In this document: piece after piece, positions 46,507 to 55,586 of the stretch
How the letters are laid out: each line of letters starts with the position of its first letter
Numbering within the stretch: the stretch's first letter is position 1
Origin: Tabrizicola sp.
GTDB lineage: Bacteria > Pseudomonadota > Alphaproteobacteria > Rhodobacterales > Rhodobacteraceae
Reading direction: 5' to 3'
NCBI RefSeq assembly: GCF_030694085.1
Contig: NZ_JAUXZE010000082.1
Location: forward strand, 1 to 64,000
DNA length: 64,000 nt
The notes under the pieces: model-generated
Told to the model about the DNA's origin: nothing
Seen by the model: only the letters and a program-made list of their open reading frames with translations
Databases searched by the model: none
Program-made: the position numbers and the translations under genes

Positions 46507-48008
46507 TCTGCAGCCTCTTTCGCGCGGGCGAAGTCATCGGGGAAATGGGTGAGGGCGCTCATCACCGGATATGGGGTGAAGCCGCCCAATGCGCAAAGCG
46601 ACCCGGACTTCATCGTGTTGCAAAGGTCCGTGATCAGCGGGATGGCGCTGGCATCGCCAGCGGCCAGACGGTCCAGCGTTTCGACGCCGCGCACCGCGCC
46701 GATGCGGCAGGGGGTGCACTTGCCGCAGGATTCAATCGCGCAGAACTCCATCGCGAAACGGGCCATGGCCAGCATGTCGGTGCTGTCGTCGGCGATGGTC
46801 AGACCGGCGTGGCCGATCAACCCGTCCTTGGCACCAAACTCCTCGTACCCGAAGGGCGTGTCGAACAGCGACGGCGGGAACCAGGCGCCCAGCGGTCCAC
46901 CGACCTGCACCGCCTTGACCGGGCGACCCGAGGCGGTGCCGCCGCCGATCTCGTTGACGATCTGGCCAAGGGTCAGACCGAAGGCCACCTCGTAAAGCCC
47001 GCCGAAACGCACGTTCCCGGCAATCTGCAGCGGGATCGTCCCGCGAGACCGCCCCAGGCCGAAGTCCTTATAGTGCGCCGCGCCCCTGGCCATGATCACC
47101 GGCACCGAGGCCAGCGAGATCACGTTGTTGACCACCGTCGGACGGCCCAGGAAGCCTTGCAGCGCCGGCAGCGGCGGCTTGGCGCGCACCACGCCGCGCT
47201 TGCCCTCCAGGCTGTTCAGCAGCGACGTCTCCTCGCCGCAGACATAGGCCCCCGCGCCGACGCGCACCTCCATGTCGAAGGCCGGGCCCAGCACCTTGGC
47301 GTCTCGCGCGATCCTCACCGCAGCGTCCATCACCCGGATCGCCACCGGATATTCGCTGCGGATGTAGACGTAGCCCTTGGTCGCCCCGCAGGCCAATCCG
47401 GCAATCGCCATGCCTTCGATCAACGTGAAGGGGTCGCCCTCCATCAGCATCCGGTCGGCGAAAGTGGCGCTGTCGCCCTCATCCGCGTTGCAGACGATGT
47501 ATTTCTGCTCACCCGGAGCCTCGGAGACCGTCTTCCACTTGATCCCCGTCGGGAAGCCGGCACCACCGCGCCCGCGCAGGCCGGACTCGGTGACTTCCGC
47601 GACGATCTGCGCCCTGGTCATCTTGGCCGCACGTTCCAGCCCCACCAGACCGCCATGCGCGACGTAATCCTCCAGCGACAGCGGATCGATCACGCCAACC
47701 CGGGCAAAGGTCAACCGGGTTTGACCCTTCATCCAGGGCAGTTGATCCACCAGCCCCAGCGCCTTGGGATGCGCCGACAGGTCGCCGAACAGGCCCGGCA
47801 CATCGGCAACGGTCATCGGACCAAAGCCCACCCGGCCCGCATCTGTGACGACTTCGACCAGCGGCTCCAGCCAGACCATCCCGCGCGACCCGTTGCGGAT
47901 GATCTCCACCTCTACTCCACGCGAAGCAGCCTCAGCGGCAATCGCATCGGCGATCCTGTCGGCCCCAACGGCGACGGCGGCGCTATCCAGTGGAACGTAA
48001 AGCTTCAT
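46503..48008 (-). CDS. fdsB: Formate dehydrogenase beta subunit (NADH/FMN module)
   Basis: 501 residues, NuoF-like. FMN/NAD site LRGRGGAGFPTGIKWK, NAD segment CNADEGDSATFADR and [4Fe-4S] site ESCGKCTPCRIG are present. A thioredoxin-like N-terminal extension precedes them. It passes electrons from formate oxidation to NAD+. Overlaps both fdsG and fdsA by 4 bp. Confidence 0.96.
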   Translation of the reverse strand: MKLYVPLDSAAVAVGADRIADAIAAEAASRGVEVEIIRNGSRGMVWLEPLVEVVTDAGRVGFGPMTVADVPGLFGDLSAHPKALGLVDQLPWMKGQTRLTFARVGVIDPLSLEDYVAHGGLVGLERAAKMTRAQIVAEVTESGLRGRGGAGFPTGIKWKTVSEAPGEQKYIVCNADEGDSATFADRMLMEGDPFTLIEGMAIAGLACGATKGYVYIRSEYPVAIRVMDAAVRIARDAKVLGPAFDMEVRVGAGAYVCGEETSLLNSLEGKRGVVRAKPPLPALQGFLGRPTVVNNVISLASVPVIMARGAAHYKDFGLGRSRGTIPLQIAGNVRFGGLYEVAFGLTLGQIVNEIGGGTASGRPVKAVQVGGPLGAWFPPSLFDTPFGYEEFGAKDGLIGHAGLTIADDSTDMLAMARFAMEFCAIESCGKCTPCRIGAVRGVETLDRLAAGDASAIPLITDLCNTMKSGSLCALGGFTPYPVMSALTHFPDDFARAKEAAE

Positions 48009-48463
48009 TTCGCCACCTCAGCCAGCACGCCTTCGTCACAACGGCCCACCAGCCGCCCGTCGACCATCGCCGCCGGTCCGCAGGCGCAGAGGCCCAGGCA
48101 GAACACCGGCTCCAGCGTGACCCGCCCATCGGCGGTCGTCTCGTGCCAGTCGATGCCAAGCGCCGCCTTGATCCGGTCCGCCACCGCATCCGCGCCCACA
48201 GTCTGACAGGCCTCTGCCCGGCACAGCTTCAGCACATGCCGACCCGCCGGGGCCGAGCGGAAATCGTGGTAGAAGCTGATCACCCCATGCACCTCCGCCT
48301 TGGACAGCATCAAGGCCGCCGCGATCTGCGGGATGGCGGTGTCGGGGACATATCCGAACGCTTCTTGAATCGCATGAAGAATGGGGAGCAGCGGCCCCTC
48401 CAACCCTTTGTGCGCTTCAAGAATCTCGGTGATCCGGTCGGATTGGACGTGGGAATCGAGCAT
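48005..48463 (-). CDS. fdsG: Formate dehydrogenase gamma subunit
   Basis: 152 residues, NuoE-like, with a [2Fe-2S] site from CRAEACQTVGAD and CLGLCACGP. It joins FdsB in the diaphorase module. First gene of the operon; AGAGG lies 9 bases before the ATG, and a readable promoter with LysR box lies upstream. Confidence 0.95.
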   Translation of the reverse strand: MLDSHVQSDRITEILEAHKGLEGPLLPILHAIQEAFGYVPDTAIPQIAAALMLSKAEVHGVISFYHDFRSAPAGRHVLKLCRAEACQTVGADAVADRIKAALGIDWHETTADGRVTLEPVFCLGLCACGPAAMVDGRLVGRCDEGVLAEVAK

Positions 48464-48491
48464 GCGGGCAAACCTCTGGCTGGCATACAGA

Positions 48492-48556
48492 GGTATACGC
48501 GCATTGATAGGATTTTCAATGTCGATATACCGTCAAACGATAGACAACGTCTATCG
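48492..48556 (-). promoter_or_regulatory. fds promoter and LysR-type binding site
   Basis: On the minus strand TTGAAA (48514-48519) and TATACC (48492-48497) sit 16 bp apart, a sigma70-like promoter starting near 48,485. CGATAGAC-AAC-GTCTATCG (48538-48556) is a perfect interrupted palindrome containing ATAG-N7-CTAT, centred about 62 bp upstream of that start, where LysR recognition sites usually lie. ATTGA-N8-TCAAT (48503-48520) overlaps the -35. The palindrome also covers the end of the lysR gene. Confidence 0.6.
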
Positions 48557-49432
48557 AAACAGGCGCACAGCCTCATCGACCAGGGCCTGAAGAACCGGAG
48601 TCTGCGGGTCCCGGCGCGCCGCGATCAGGCCGACGGTATGCTCGGCCTCCGGCTCCACGATCGGAATCGAATGTAATCGGCCATCGGCGACGAACATGTC
48701 GGCAAGCTTCTTCGGAACAACCGACGCCCAACGCCCGGTCAGCACATGCGACACCAGGGCCATCGTCGAGTTCGATTCGATCATCGGCACCGCATCGACC
48801 CCCGCCTCGCCGAGATGCTGGTTGACGATCCGGCGGTTCTGCATGTCCGAGGTCAGCAGGCACAGCGGCACCGACGACAGCTCGTTCCAGCTGACATGAC
48901 GCCGTGAGGCCAGTTCCGACCCAGGCGCGATCAGCAGCCGGTAGAATTCGGTATAGAGCGGGACTTGCGACACCCGGCCAAGCGGCTCGTTGTCCAGGTA
49001 GGTGATCCCGGCCTCAAGGTCCAGGGCCTCGATCCCGGTCAGGATCTCGACGCTGGTCCGGGACAGGATCGACACGCGGACGTTCGGATGTTTCTGGGTG
49101 AAAGGGCCGGTCAGGTCGGCCACCATCGGCAGGGCCGTCGGGATCACCCCAAGGCGCAGGTTTCCCGACAACCCGGTGCGGACCACCCGCATCTCGTCCT
49201 TCAAGGCCCGCACGTCGCCAACGATCCCCAGCGCGCGGTCCAGAACCCGCTGGCCCTCGGGCGTCAGCCCCTGGAACCGGCTGCCCCGGAACACCAGCTG
49301 CACGCCCAGTTGATCCTCCAGTTGCCGGATCGCGGAAGAAAGCGACGGCTGGGTCACCCCGCAAGCTTCTGCCGCTCGGCCAAAATGCCGCTCCTTCGCC
49401 AGCGCGATGAACATTTCCAGCTTGTCGATCAT
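48551..49432 (-). CDS. LysR-family regulator of the fds operon
   Basis: 293 residues. N-terminal winged helix-turn-helix (MFIALAKERHFGRAAEACGV, PSLSSAIRQLEDQLGVQLVF) and C-terminal periplasmic-binding-like sensor. It precedes fdsG in the same direction, as fdsR-type regulators do elsewhere, so formate or molybdate state may be sensed (inference). Its stop lies in the palindrome upstream of fdsG. Confidence 0.9.
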   Translation of the reverse strand: MIDKLEMFIALAKERHFGRAAEACGVTQPSLSSAIRQLEDQLGVQLVFRGSRFQGLTPEGQRVLDRALGIVGDVRALKDEMRVVRTGLSGNLRLGVIPTALPMVADLTGPFTQKHPNVRVSILSRTSVEILTGIEALDLEAGITYLDNEPLGRVSQVPLYTEFYRLLIAPGSELASRRHVSWNELSSVPLCLLTSDMQNRRIVNQHLGEAGVDAVPMIESNSTMALVSHVLTGRWASVVPKKLADMFVADGRLHSIPIVEPEAEHTVGLIAARRDPQTPVLQALVDEAVRLFR

Positions 49433-49507
49433 GGCCTGACCCTGCCGCGCCCTGCCCTTGCCCGCAAGCCCCTTGCCGGTTGCAGGTCGGGGGCTTACCT
49501 CTGGCGC

Positions 49508-50299
49508 ATGAGACGGTTCATCCCCTTCCTGCCCAAACCCGCCTTCGTCCCGGTGATCCGCCTTGGTGGGACCATCGGCACCGGCACCCGCGCCCTGAAC
49601 GACGAGGCGCTGGCCCCACTGATCGAGAAGGCGTTCAAGATGAAGCCCGTCGCCGTCGCGCTTCAGGTCAACTCACCCGGAGGGTCGGCAGTCCAGTCGT
49701 CGCTGATCGCGGCACGAATCCGAAGGCTGGCCGAAGAGAAGAAGGTCCCAGTCCATGCATTTGTCGAAGACGTTGCAGCCTCGGGCGGCTACTGGCTGGC
49801 CTGTGCGGCGGACGACATCTGGGTGGACCCCAGCAGCCTTGTCGGGTCGATCGGCGTGATCTTCGCCAGCTTCGGCTTCCCCGAACTGATGGCCCGGCAA
49901 GGGGTCGAGCGTCGGGTGGTCACGGCGGGCCGGTCGAAAAGCTTCGCCGACCCCTTCCTGCCGCAAAAGCCGGAAGACATCGAACGCCTCAAGGCCCTGC
50001 AAGGACCGATCCATCAGGCCTTCATCGACCACGTCCGCCGCAGCCGGGGCATAAGGCTGGACGACAGCGCCGACCTCTTCAATGCCGACATCTGGGTCGG
50101 CCAGCAGGCGGTGGACCTCGGCCTGACCGACGGAGTCGCGCACATGGTCCCGAAGTTGAAACAGCTTTACGGCGACAAGGTCCGGCTCTTGCCGCTCGGG
50201 CGCAGGCGCAGCCTGTTCCAGCGGCTTGGCCTGTCACTGGTGGACGAGACCCTGGGTGCGGTCGAGGACCGCGCACTTTGGGCAAGGTACGGCCTCTAG
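49508..50299 (+). CDS. S49-family peptidase (SppA/SohB-like)
   Basis: 263 residues from ATG 49508. Family blocks: VNSPGGSAVQSSLI, the nucleophile in VAASGGYWLACAAD, and the general-base lysine in GRSKSFADPF. It has no clear signal peptide and only a weak hydrophobic N-terminus, so it may be cytoplasmic or peripheral. SppA-type enzymes digest cleaved signal peptides. The next gene starts directly after its stop. The 75 bp before it, up to lysR, are the divergent promoter region. Confidence 0.88.
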   Translation: MRRFIPFLPKPAFVPVIRLGGTIGTGTRALNDEALAPLIEKAFKMKPVAVALQVNSPGGSAVQSSLIAARIRRLAEEKKVPVHAFVEDVAASGGYWLACAADDIWVDPSSLVGSIGVIFASFGFPELMARQGVERRVVTAGRSKSFADPFLPQKPEDIERLKALQGPIHQAFIDHVRRSRGIRLDDSADLFNADIWVGQQAVDLGLTDGVAHMVPKLKQLYGDKVRLLPLGRRRSLFQRLGLSLVDETLGAVEDRALWARYGL

Positions 50300-50485
50300 A
50301 TGCTGTTCAAGATCATCCTCGTCTTCCTGCTGGCGATGGTGCTGATCGCCCTGGTCGGCCGAGCCCTCTTTCCCGGCGCGCTGCCCCGCGTTATTCGGAA
50401 ACGCAAGGGCGCCCCTGTCTGCGGCACATGCGGGCGCTACCTGATCGGCACCAAGACGTGTGACTGCGGGGGCAAGGCGAAATGA
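50300..50485 (+). CDS. Small membrane-anchored zinc-ribbon protein
   Basis: 61 residues. One helix (about 4-24), a basic linker, then CGTCGRYLIGTKTCDC (Cys41, Cys44, Cys54, Cys56), a compact zinc ribbon facing the cytoplasm. It starts at the S49 stop and overlaps the next gene by 4 bp. Family not recognised. Confidence 0.75.
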   Translation: MLFKIILVFLLAMVLIALVGRALFPGALPRVIRKRKGAPVCGTCGRYLIGTKTCDCGGKAK

Positions 50486-51255
50486 CGGCACTGGTGACGG
50501 GCGCAGGCAAGCGGCTTGGCCGCGCGATGGCGCTGTATCTGGCGGGGCGAGGGCATGACGTGGCGGTGCACTATGCGTCGTCGGCTGACGAGGCCAAGGC
50601 CGTCGTCGCCGAGATCCGCGCAATGGGCCGCAAGGCAGAGGCGTTCCAGGCCGATCTGCTTGATGAAGCGCAGGTTCAGGGCCTTGTCCCGGCCGTGACC
50701 GCCGCGCTTGGCCCGCTGACCGTGCTGGTGAACAACGCCTCGATCTTCGAATACGACCGGATCGACACCGCCACCCGCCAAAGCTGGGACCGGCATATGG
50801 AATCCAACCTTCGCGCGCCCTATGTCCTGACCCAGGCCTTCGCCCGCCAGTGTCCTGAAGCCACGACCGATGCCAACGGCGAACCCCTGGCTCAGGGCCT
50901 GGTCATCAACATGATCGACCAGCGCATCCTGAAACTGACGCCCGAGTTCAGCACCTACACCATCGCCAAGATGGGCCTCTGGGCGCTGACCCAGACCGCC
51001 GCTCAGGGCCTTGCCCCGCACGTCCGCGTCAATGGCATCGGTCCTGGCCCGACCCTGAAGGGTGCCCGGCAGACCGAAGACCATTTCGCCCGGCAGCGCG
51101 CCGCCACCGTGCTGAAGCGCGGAGCGAACCCGCAGGACATCACTGCAGCACTGAGGTTCTTTCTGGACAGTCCGGGCGTCACGGGCCAGTTCATCGCCGT
51201 CGATGGGGGCCAGCATCTCGGTTGGAAAACGCCGGACGTTCTAGGCGTGGAATAG
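50482..51255 (+). CDS. Short-chain dehydrogenase, pteridine-reductase-like
   Basis: 257 residues. The cofactor loop TGAGKRLGRAMA, the NNAS block (VLVNNASIFEYDR) and the YTIAKMG motif with catalytic Tyr/Lys are present. The TGxxxRLG start and size resemble FolM/pteridine reductases that reduce dihydrofolate or dihydromonapterin, but other SDR substrates cannot be excluded. Overlaps the small zinc-ribbon gene and lies 301 bp before uvrC. Confidence 0.85.
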   Translation: MTALVTGAGKRLGRAMALYLAGRGHDVAVHYASSADEAKAVVAEIRAMGRKAEAFQADLLDEAQVQGLVPAVTAALGPLTVLVNNASIFEYDRIDTATRQSWDRHMESNLRAPYVLTQAFARQCPEATTDANGEPLAQGLVINMIDQRILKLTPEFSTYTIAKMGLWALTQTAAQGLAPHVRVNGIGPGPTLKGARQTEDHFARQRAATVLKRGANPQDITAALRFFLDSPGVTGQFIAVDGGQHLGWKTPDVLGVE

Positions 51256-51556
51256 CCCTTCCAGACAGCCCCCGTGTCAACTTGTCCACTTCTCACGACA
51301 GCGTCACGTGTCCGTCACAATTCACTTGGAAATTCAGGGATTTGCGCCAAAGAAGAAAATCTTTTCTGTCTTTTCATATGGTTACAAATCTGCACAAAAA
51401 ATGAGCATCCTCACGAAACGGGCCGAAAACAAGGGAAATTCCGCTCTCCCGAAATCTTGTCCTCTGACTTATCCCCAGATTCCGTGGACAGCTTTGCTCT
51501 TGCCTAGTCCCCCTGTTCGGTGGCAGCCCAGAGCGAGAATCGACATAGTGTAAACC
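51256..51556. other. AT-rich 301-bp intergenic region before uvrC
   Basis: It has an AT-rich core (about 51,345-51,415). Near-matches to DnaA boxes are TTGTCCACT (51282-51290), TTATCCCCA (51469-51477) and CTGTCCACG on the minus strand (51483-51491). AGAAAATCTTTTCT (about 51,354) is a palindrome. It must hold the uvrC promoter. No gene or known RNA was seen. Confidence 0.45.
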
Positions 51557-53425
51557 ATGCCCGAGTCCTTAGACCCAAAACCCCGCAGCGGACATGAGGT
51601 GATCCAGGATTACCTGAAGACTCTCGACGGCAGTCCCGGCGTCTACCGGATGCTGAACGCGGCCTCCGAAGTGCTGTATGTCGGCAAGGCGCGCAACCTC
51701 AAAGCCCGCGTGTCGAACTACGCGCGCCCCTCGGGCCATTCCGGCCGCATCGCCCGGATGATCCATGAAACCGCCTCGATGATGTTCCTGACCACCCGGA
51801 CGGAACTTGAGGCGCTGCTTCTGGAACAGAACCTGATCAAGCAGCTGAAGCCGCGCTACAACGTGCTTCTGCGCGATGACAAGTCGTTCCCGAACATCCT
51901 GATCTCCTCGGAACACCCCTATCCGCAGATCAAGAAGCACCGCGGCAAGAAGTCGGAAAAGGGTGCCTACTTCGGCCCCTTCGCCAGCGCGGGCGCGGTG
52001 AACCGCACCCTGAACCAGTTGCAAAAGGTCTTCCTCCTCCGCAACTGCTCCGACTCCATCTTCGACAGCCGCACCCGCCCCTGCCTGCAATACCAGATCA
52101 AGCGTTGCTCCGCCCCCTGCGTCGGCAAGATCTCCCCCGAAGGCTACGCCACCCTTGTCGCCGACGCCACGCGGTTTCTGGAAGGCAAGACAACCTCGGT
52201 CCAGGCCGATCTCGCCAAGGCGATGACCGAGGCGTCGCAGGCGATGGAATTCGAACGCGCCGCCGCCCTCCGCGACCGGATCAAGGCGCTGACCCAGGTC
52301 CAGCAGACCCAGGGCATCAACCCGCAAGGCGTCGCGGAAGCCGACGTCGTCGCGCTCCACCTTGAACACGGGCAGGCCTGCGTGCAGGTCTTCTTCATCC
52401 GCGCCAACCAGTCCTGGGGCAACCGCGACTTCTACCCCAAGACTGGCGCCGGGGCCGAAGAGCCCGAGATCATGGAGGCTTTCCTCACCCAGTTCTACGA
52501 CGACAAGGACCCGCCCCGGCTGATCCTCCTCTCCCACCCCGTCGACAACCCCGATCTGGTGACCGAGGCCCTGACCGCCCGCGCCAACCGCCGCGTCGAA
52601 CTCGCCGTCCCCCAGCGCGGCGAAAAGGCGGAACTCGTCGAAAACGCGACCCGCAACGCCCGCGAAAGCCTCGCCCGCCGGATGGCCGAGTCCACCACGC
52701 AGAACAAGCTCCTCCAGGGCCTCGCCGAAGCCTTCGACCTCGACGCCCCGCCGCAGCGGATCGAGGTCTACGACAACTCGCACATCCAGGGCACCAATGC
52801 CGTCGGCGGGATGATCGTGGCGGGGGCCGAGGGGTTCCTGAAATCGCAATACCGCAAGTTCAACATCCGGTCCGAGGCCGGGGCCAACTCCGACGACTTC
52901 GGCATGATGAAGGAAGTCCTGACCCGCCGCTTCGAGCGCCTGCTGAAGGAAGACCCCGAGCGCAAGACCGACATGTGGCCCGACCTCCTCCTGATCGATG
53001 GCGGGGCAGGGCAGGTGTCGGCCGTGGCCGAGATCATGAACGAACTCGGGGTGGAGGACATCCCAATGGTCGGCGTCGCCAAAGGCATCGACCGCGACGC
53101 CGGGAAGGAAGAATTCCACCGCCCCAATGAGCGCCCCTTCGCCCTGCAACGCAACGACCCCGTCCTCTACTTCATCCAGCGCCTGCGGGATGAGGCCCAC
53201 CGCTGGGCCATCGGCGCCCACCGCGCCAAACGGGCGAAGGCCGTCAGCCTGACCCCCCTCGACGACATCCCTGGCATCGGAGCCACCCGCAAACGCGCCC
53301 TCCTGCAACACTTCGGCAGCGCAAAGGCGGTCGCCCGTGCGGGGCTGTCGGATTTGCAGGCCGTGGACGGGATTTCCGAAGCGATGGCCAGGACAATCGC
53401 GGACTACTTCTCGGCGAAGGGGTGA
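51557..53425 (+). CDS. uvrC: Excinuclease ABC subunit C
   Basis: 622 residues. GIY-YIG nuclease domain ([20 protein letters not shown]), UVR helical motif ([18 protein letters not shown]), RNase H-like second nuclease ([28 protein letters not shown]) and C-terminal helix-hairpin-helix pair ([18 protein letters not shown]). UvrC makes both incisions in nucleotide excision repair. Confidence 0.97.
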   Translation: MPESLDPKPRSGHEVIQDYLKTLDGSPGVYRMLNAASEVLYVGKARNLKARVSNYARPSGHSGRIARMIHETASMMFLTTRTELEALLLEQNLIKQLKPRYNVLLRDDKSFPNILISSEHPYPQIKKHRGKKSEKGAYFGPFASAGAVNRTLNQLQKVFLLRNCSDSIFDSRTRPCLQYQIKRCSAPCVGKISPEGYATLVADATRFLEGKTTSVQADLAKAMTEASQAMEFERAAALRDRIKALTQVQQTQGINPQGVAEADVVALHLEHGQACVQVFFIRANQSWGNRDFYPKTGAGAEEPEIMEAFLTQFYDDKDPPRLILLSHPVDNPDLVTEALTARANRRVELAVPQRGEKAELVENATRNARESLARRMAESTTQNKLLQGLAEAFDLDAPPQRIEVYDNSHIQGTNAVGGMIVAGAEGFLKSQYRKFNIRSEAGANSDDFGMMKEVLTRRFERLLKEDPERKTDMWPDLLLIDGGAGQVSAVAEIMNELGVEDIPMVGVAKGIDRDAGKEEFHRPNERPFALQRNDPVLYFIQRLRDEAHRWAIGAHRAKRAKAVSLTPLDDIPGIGATRKRALLQHFGSAKAVARAGLSDLQAVDGISEAMARTIADYFSAKG

Positions 53426-53461
53426 CCCGTAGGTCGGGGTTCACCCCGACTCCTTCCACCC

Positions 53462-53527
53462 TGTCATCCCCGCGAAGGCGGGGACCCATTTGGCGCGTGA
53501 TGGATCCCCGCCTTCGCGGGGATGACA
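53462..53527. repeat. Perfect 23-bp inverted repeat
   Basis: Arms at 53462-53484 and 53505-53527 are exact reverse complements; each arm also folds alone (CCCCGCGAAGGCGGGG). It is a widespread alphaproteobacterial extragenic palindrome (recalled) and lies between the convergent uvrC and hypothetical genes. Confidence 0.85.
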
Positions 53528-53530
53528 AGA

Positions 53531-54232
53531 TCATTTGCACTCTCCAATTGAGAAACTTCCGGGGCCAAGATTGTTTGACAACTCATTGTCGGCGATTGCC
53601 CCGCTCTTTCCGCTCAATCGCCTGTACGGACTCTTATAGCTACACATCCACCCCAAAACCCCCTCAACCCGCCCCTCCGTCACCGCCTCCTCCGTGATCT
53701 CCAGCGTCACCGCCTTCAACCGCACCCCCTCACCAAACACCGCTGCAAGGTCCTCCGGGTTCACCTCCTGCACCGTCTCGGGGTTGGTGATGTCGTCAAA
53801 GGTCACCAGCATCGGATACTGATACTCCGGCACCATGATCACGCCCCGTGCCCGGTTGCTCCGGTAATGCACCTCGCTGAAAAGCGCCTGATCGAGCACC
53901 CGCCCCTCGCGACCGGCGATAGAGGCGGCGGCGACCGAGCCCATGTATTCCGTCGTCCCCGCCCCCTTCAGCAGCGCAAAGAGGTAGCGCCCCGGCATGA
54001 CCTCAATTACCACCGCCTCGCCGGTCAGGTCCCAGCTCCAGCCCATGCCATCCCAACGGATCCAATGCTTGCGCCAACTGACCGCGCTGACCGCAGACGC
54101 CGAAAGCTCGCCCGCCGGGGTCTCTACCGTGATGGTCAGCTTCTGGTGCCAGCTGTACCGCCCCTGCGACACGACCACCCAAGTCAGCGCAGCCACCACA
54201 GCAGCAACGACCAGAACCTTCTTCTCCCACAT
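53531..54232 (-). CDS. Uncharacterised exported or anchored protein
   Basis: 233 residues from ATG 54232 (GGAGG 7 bases upstream). One N-terminal helix (about 6-22) anchors or exports it. The rest looks beta-rich, with VETPAGELSASAVSAVSWRK, LVTFDDITNPETVQEVNP and a cysteine pair near the end (GWMCSYKS and GECK). Family not recognised. Confidence 0.65.
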   Translation of the reverse strand: MWEKKVLVVAAVVAALTWVVVSQGRYSWHQKLTITVETPAGELSASAVSAVSWRKHWIRWDGMGWSWDLTGEAVVIEVMPGRYLFALLKGAGTTEYMGSVAAASIAGREGRVLDQALFSEVHYRSNRARGVIMVPEYQYPMLVTFDDITNPETVQEVNPEDLAAVFGEGVRLKAVTLEITEEAVTEGRVEGVLGWMCSYKSPYRRLSGKSGAIADNELSNNLGPGSFSIGECK

Positions 54233-54583
54233 CACCCAACCTCCACCGCACCGCCTCACCCTACCACACCAACGCCCGGCGGCCCCCTCCGAAACCCCAG
54301 ACCATTTCATGTCCTCAAATATCCCCGCCGGGGTATCCGCCGCCCACCCCAGGCGCTCCCCAACCCCCTCAGCGCACCAGAAGCAGCAAGCGCCTCCCCT
54401 CCCCCAACGTGGGGAGGGGCCGGGGGTGGGGGGTACCCGGCCAACACCGATTCGCGACGGATGGTTAACGGGCCCTCAAAGATACGCGCGTAGAGACGGA
54501 AGGAAGACGCAAGCAAGACACAAGGAAGACCCCGTATCTACAGCCAACCCCTTGATCTAACACAGCGAACGCCGCCCCAGCGG
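54233..54583. other. 351-bp gap with repeat and hairpin
   Basis: It contains copy 4 of the dispersed repeat (54303-54333, AAATATCCCCGCCGGGG core) and hairpin CCCCTCCCC (54396-54404)/GGGGAGGGG (54411-54419), which may end transcription of the hydroxyproline operon from the right. No gene was recognised. Confidence 0.55.
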
Positions 54584-55585
54584 CTACTTCACCACGAACC
54601 CATGCGCAAACGGATCCCGGTCGTCGATGAAGATCGTGTTGATCCCCGTCTGCCGCGCCCACCCGGCGATGGACGGTACAATCGCCTCCCGCCCCGCCAC
54701 CGTCGCCGCCGCCTCGACCCGACCCTTGAAGATCGACCCGATGATGCTCTCATGGTGGAACTCGTCCCCCACGCGCAGCTTACCCTTGGCCGCCAGCTGC
54801 GCCATCCGGGCCGAGGTTCCGGTCCCGCACGGGCTGCGATCAATCGCTTTTTCCCCATAAAACACGGCGTTACGGGCATGCGCCCCCGGCACCGTGGGCT
54901 TCCCAGTCCACAGGATGTGGCTCAGCCCCCGGATCGCCGGATGCTCGGGATGCACAAACTCATACTTCGCATTCAGCGCCGCCCGCAGCTTCGGCGACCA
55001 CCCCACCAGCTCCCCCGCCGTATGGTCCGCCATGTCGCGGAAACACTTCTGCGGCTCGACGATGGCATAGAAGTTGCCGCCATAGGCCACGTCGACAACG
55101 ACCTCGCCCAGACCTTCAACGTCCGCCGTAAGCCCTTCTGCATAAAGGAAACCCGGCACGTTGGTCAGCCGAACCTCTTCGACAAACCGCCCGTCCTGTA
55201 TATACGAAACCTCGACCCTTCCGGCGGGAGCATCCACCGCCAGCCGCCCCGGTTCGCGCGGGGTAATCAGCCCATTCTCGATCCCCATTGTCACCGTTCC
55301 GATCAACCCATGACCACACATCGGCAGGCAGCCAGAGGTCTCGATGAACAGCACCCCAACGTCGCAATCCGGGCGTGTCGGCGGATACAGGATCGACCCC
55401 GACATCATGTCGTGCCCCCGGGGTTCGAACATCAGTCCGGTCCGTATCCAATCGTAATCCTTCAGGAAATGCGCGCGCCGTTCCAGCATCGTTGCCCCCT
55501 CCAGCCGGGGGCCTCCGCCCGAGACCAGCCGCACCGGATTGCCGCAGGTGTGCCCGTCCAGGCAAGAGAACGTATATACGGCCAT
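54584..55585 (-). CDS. 4-hydroxyproline 2-epimerase
   Basis: 333 residues of the proline racemase family. Both catalytic cysteines are present: Cys90 in MCGHG and Cys253 in SPCGTGTSA. Two cysteines mark epimerases or racemases rather than the Thr-containing trans-3-hydroxyproline dehydratases. Context (FAD enzyme and DapA-family deaminase) points to trans-4-hydroxy-L-proline to cis-4-hydroxy-D-proline. Two bases after its upstream neighbour. Its message contains two GTATATAC palindromes. Confidence 0.88.
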   Translation of the reverse strand: MAVYTFSCLDGHTCGNPVRLVSGGGPRLEGATMLERRAHFLKDYDWIRTGLMFEPRGHDMMSGSILYPPTRPDCDVGVLFIETSGCLPMCGHGLIGTVTMGIENGLITPREPGRLAVDAPAGRVEVSYIQDGRFVEEVRLTNVPGFLYAEGLTADVEGLGEVVVDVAYGGNFYAIVEPQKCFRDMADHTAGELVGWSPKLRAALNAKYEFVHPEHPAIRGLSHILWTGKPTVPGAHARNAVFYGEKAIDRSPCGTGTSARMAQLAAKGKLRVGDEFHHESIIGSIFKGRVEAAATVAGREAIVPSIAGWARQTGINTIFIDDRDPFAHGFVVK

Positions 55586-55586
55586 G

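Noticed and set aside
54584..55585. Trans-3-hydroxyproline dehydratase
   Set aside because: That subgroup has Thr in place of one catalytic Cys; here both Cys90 and Cys253 are present.
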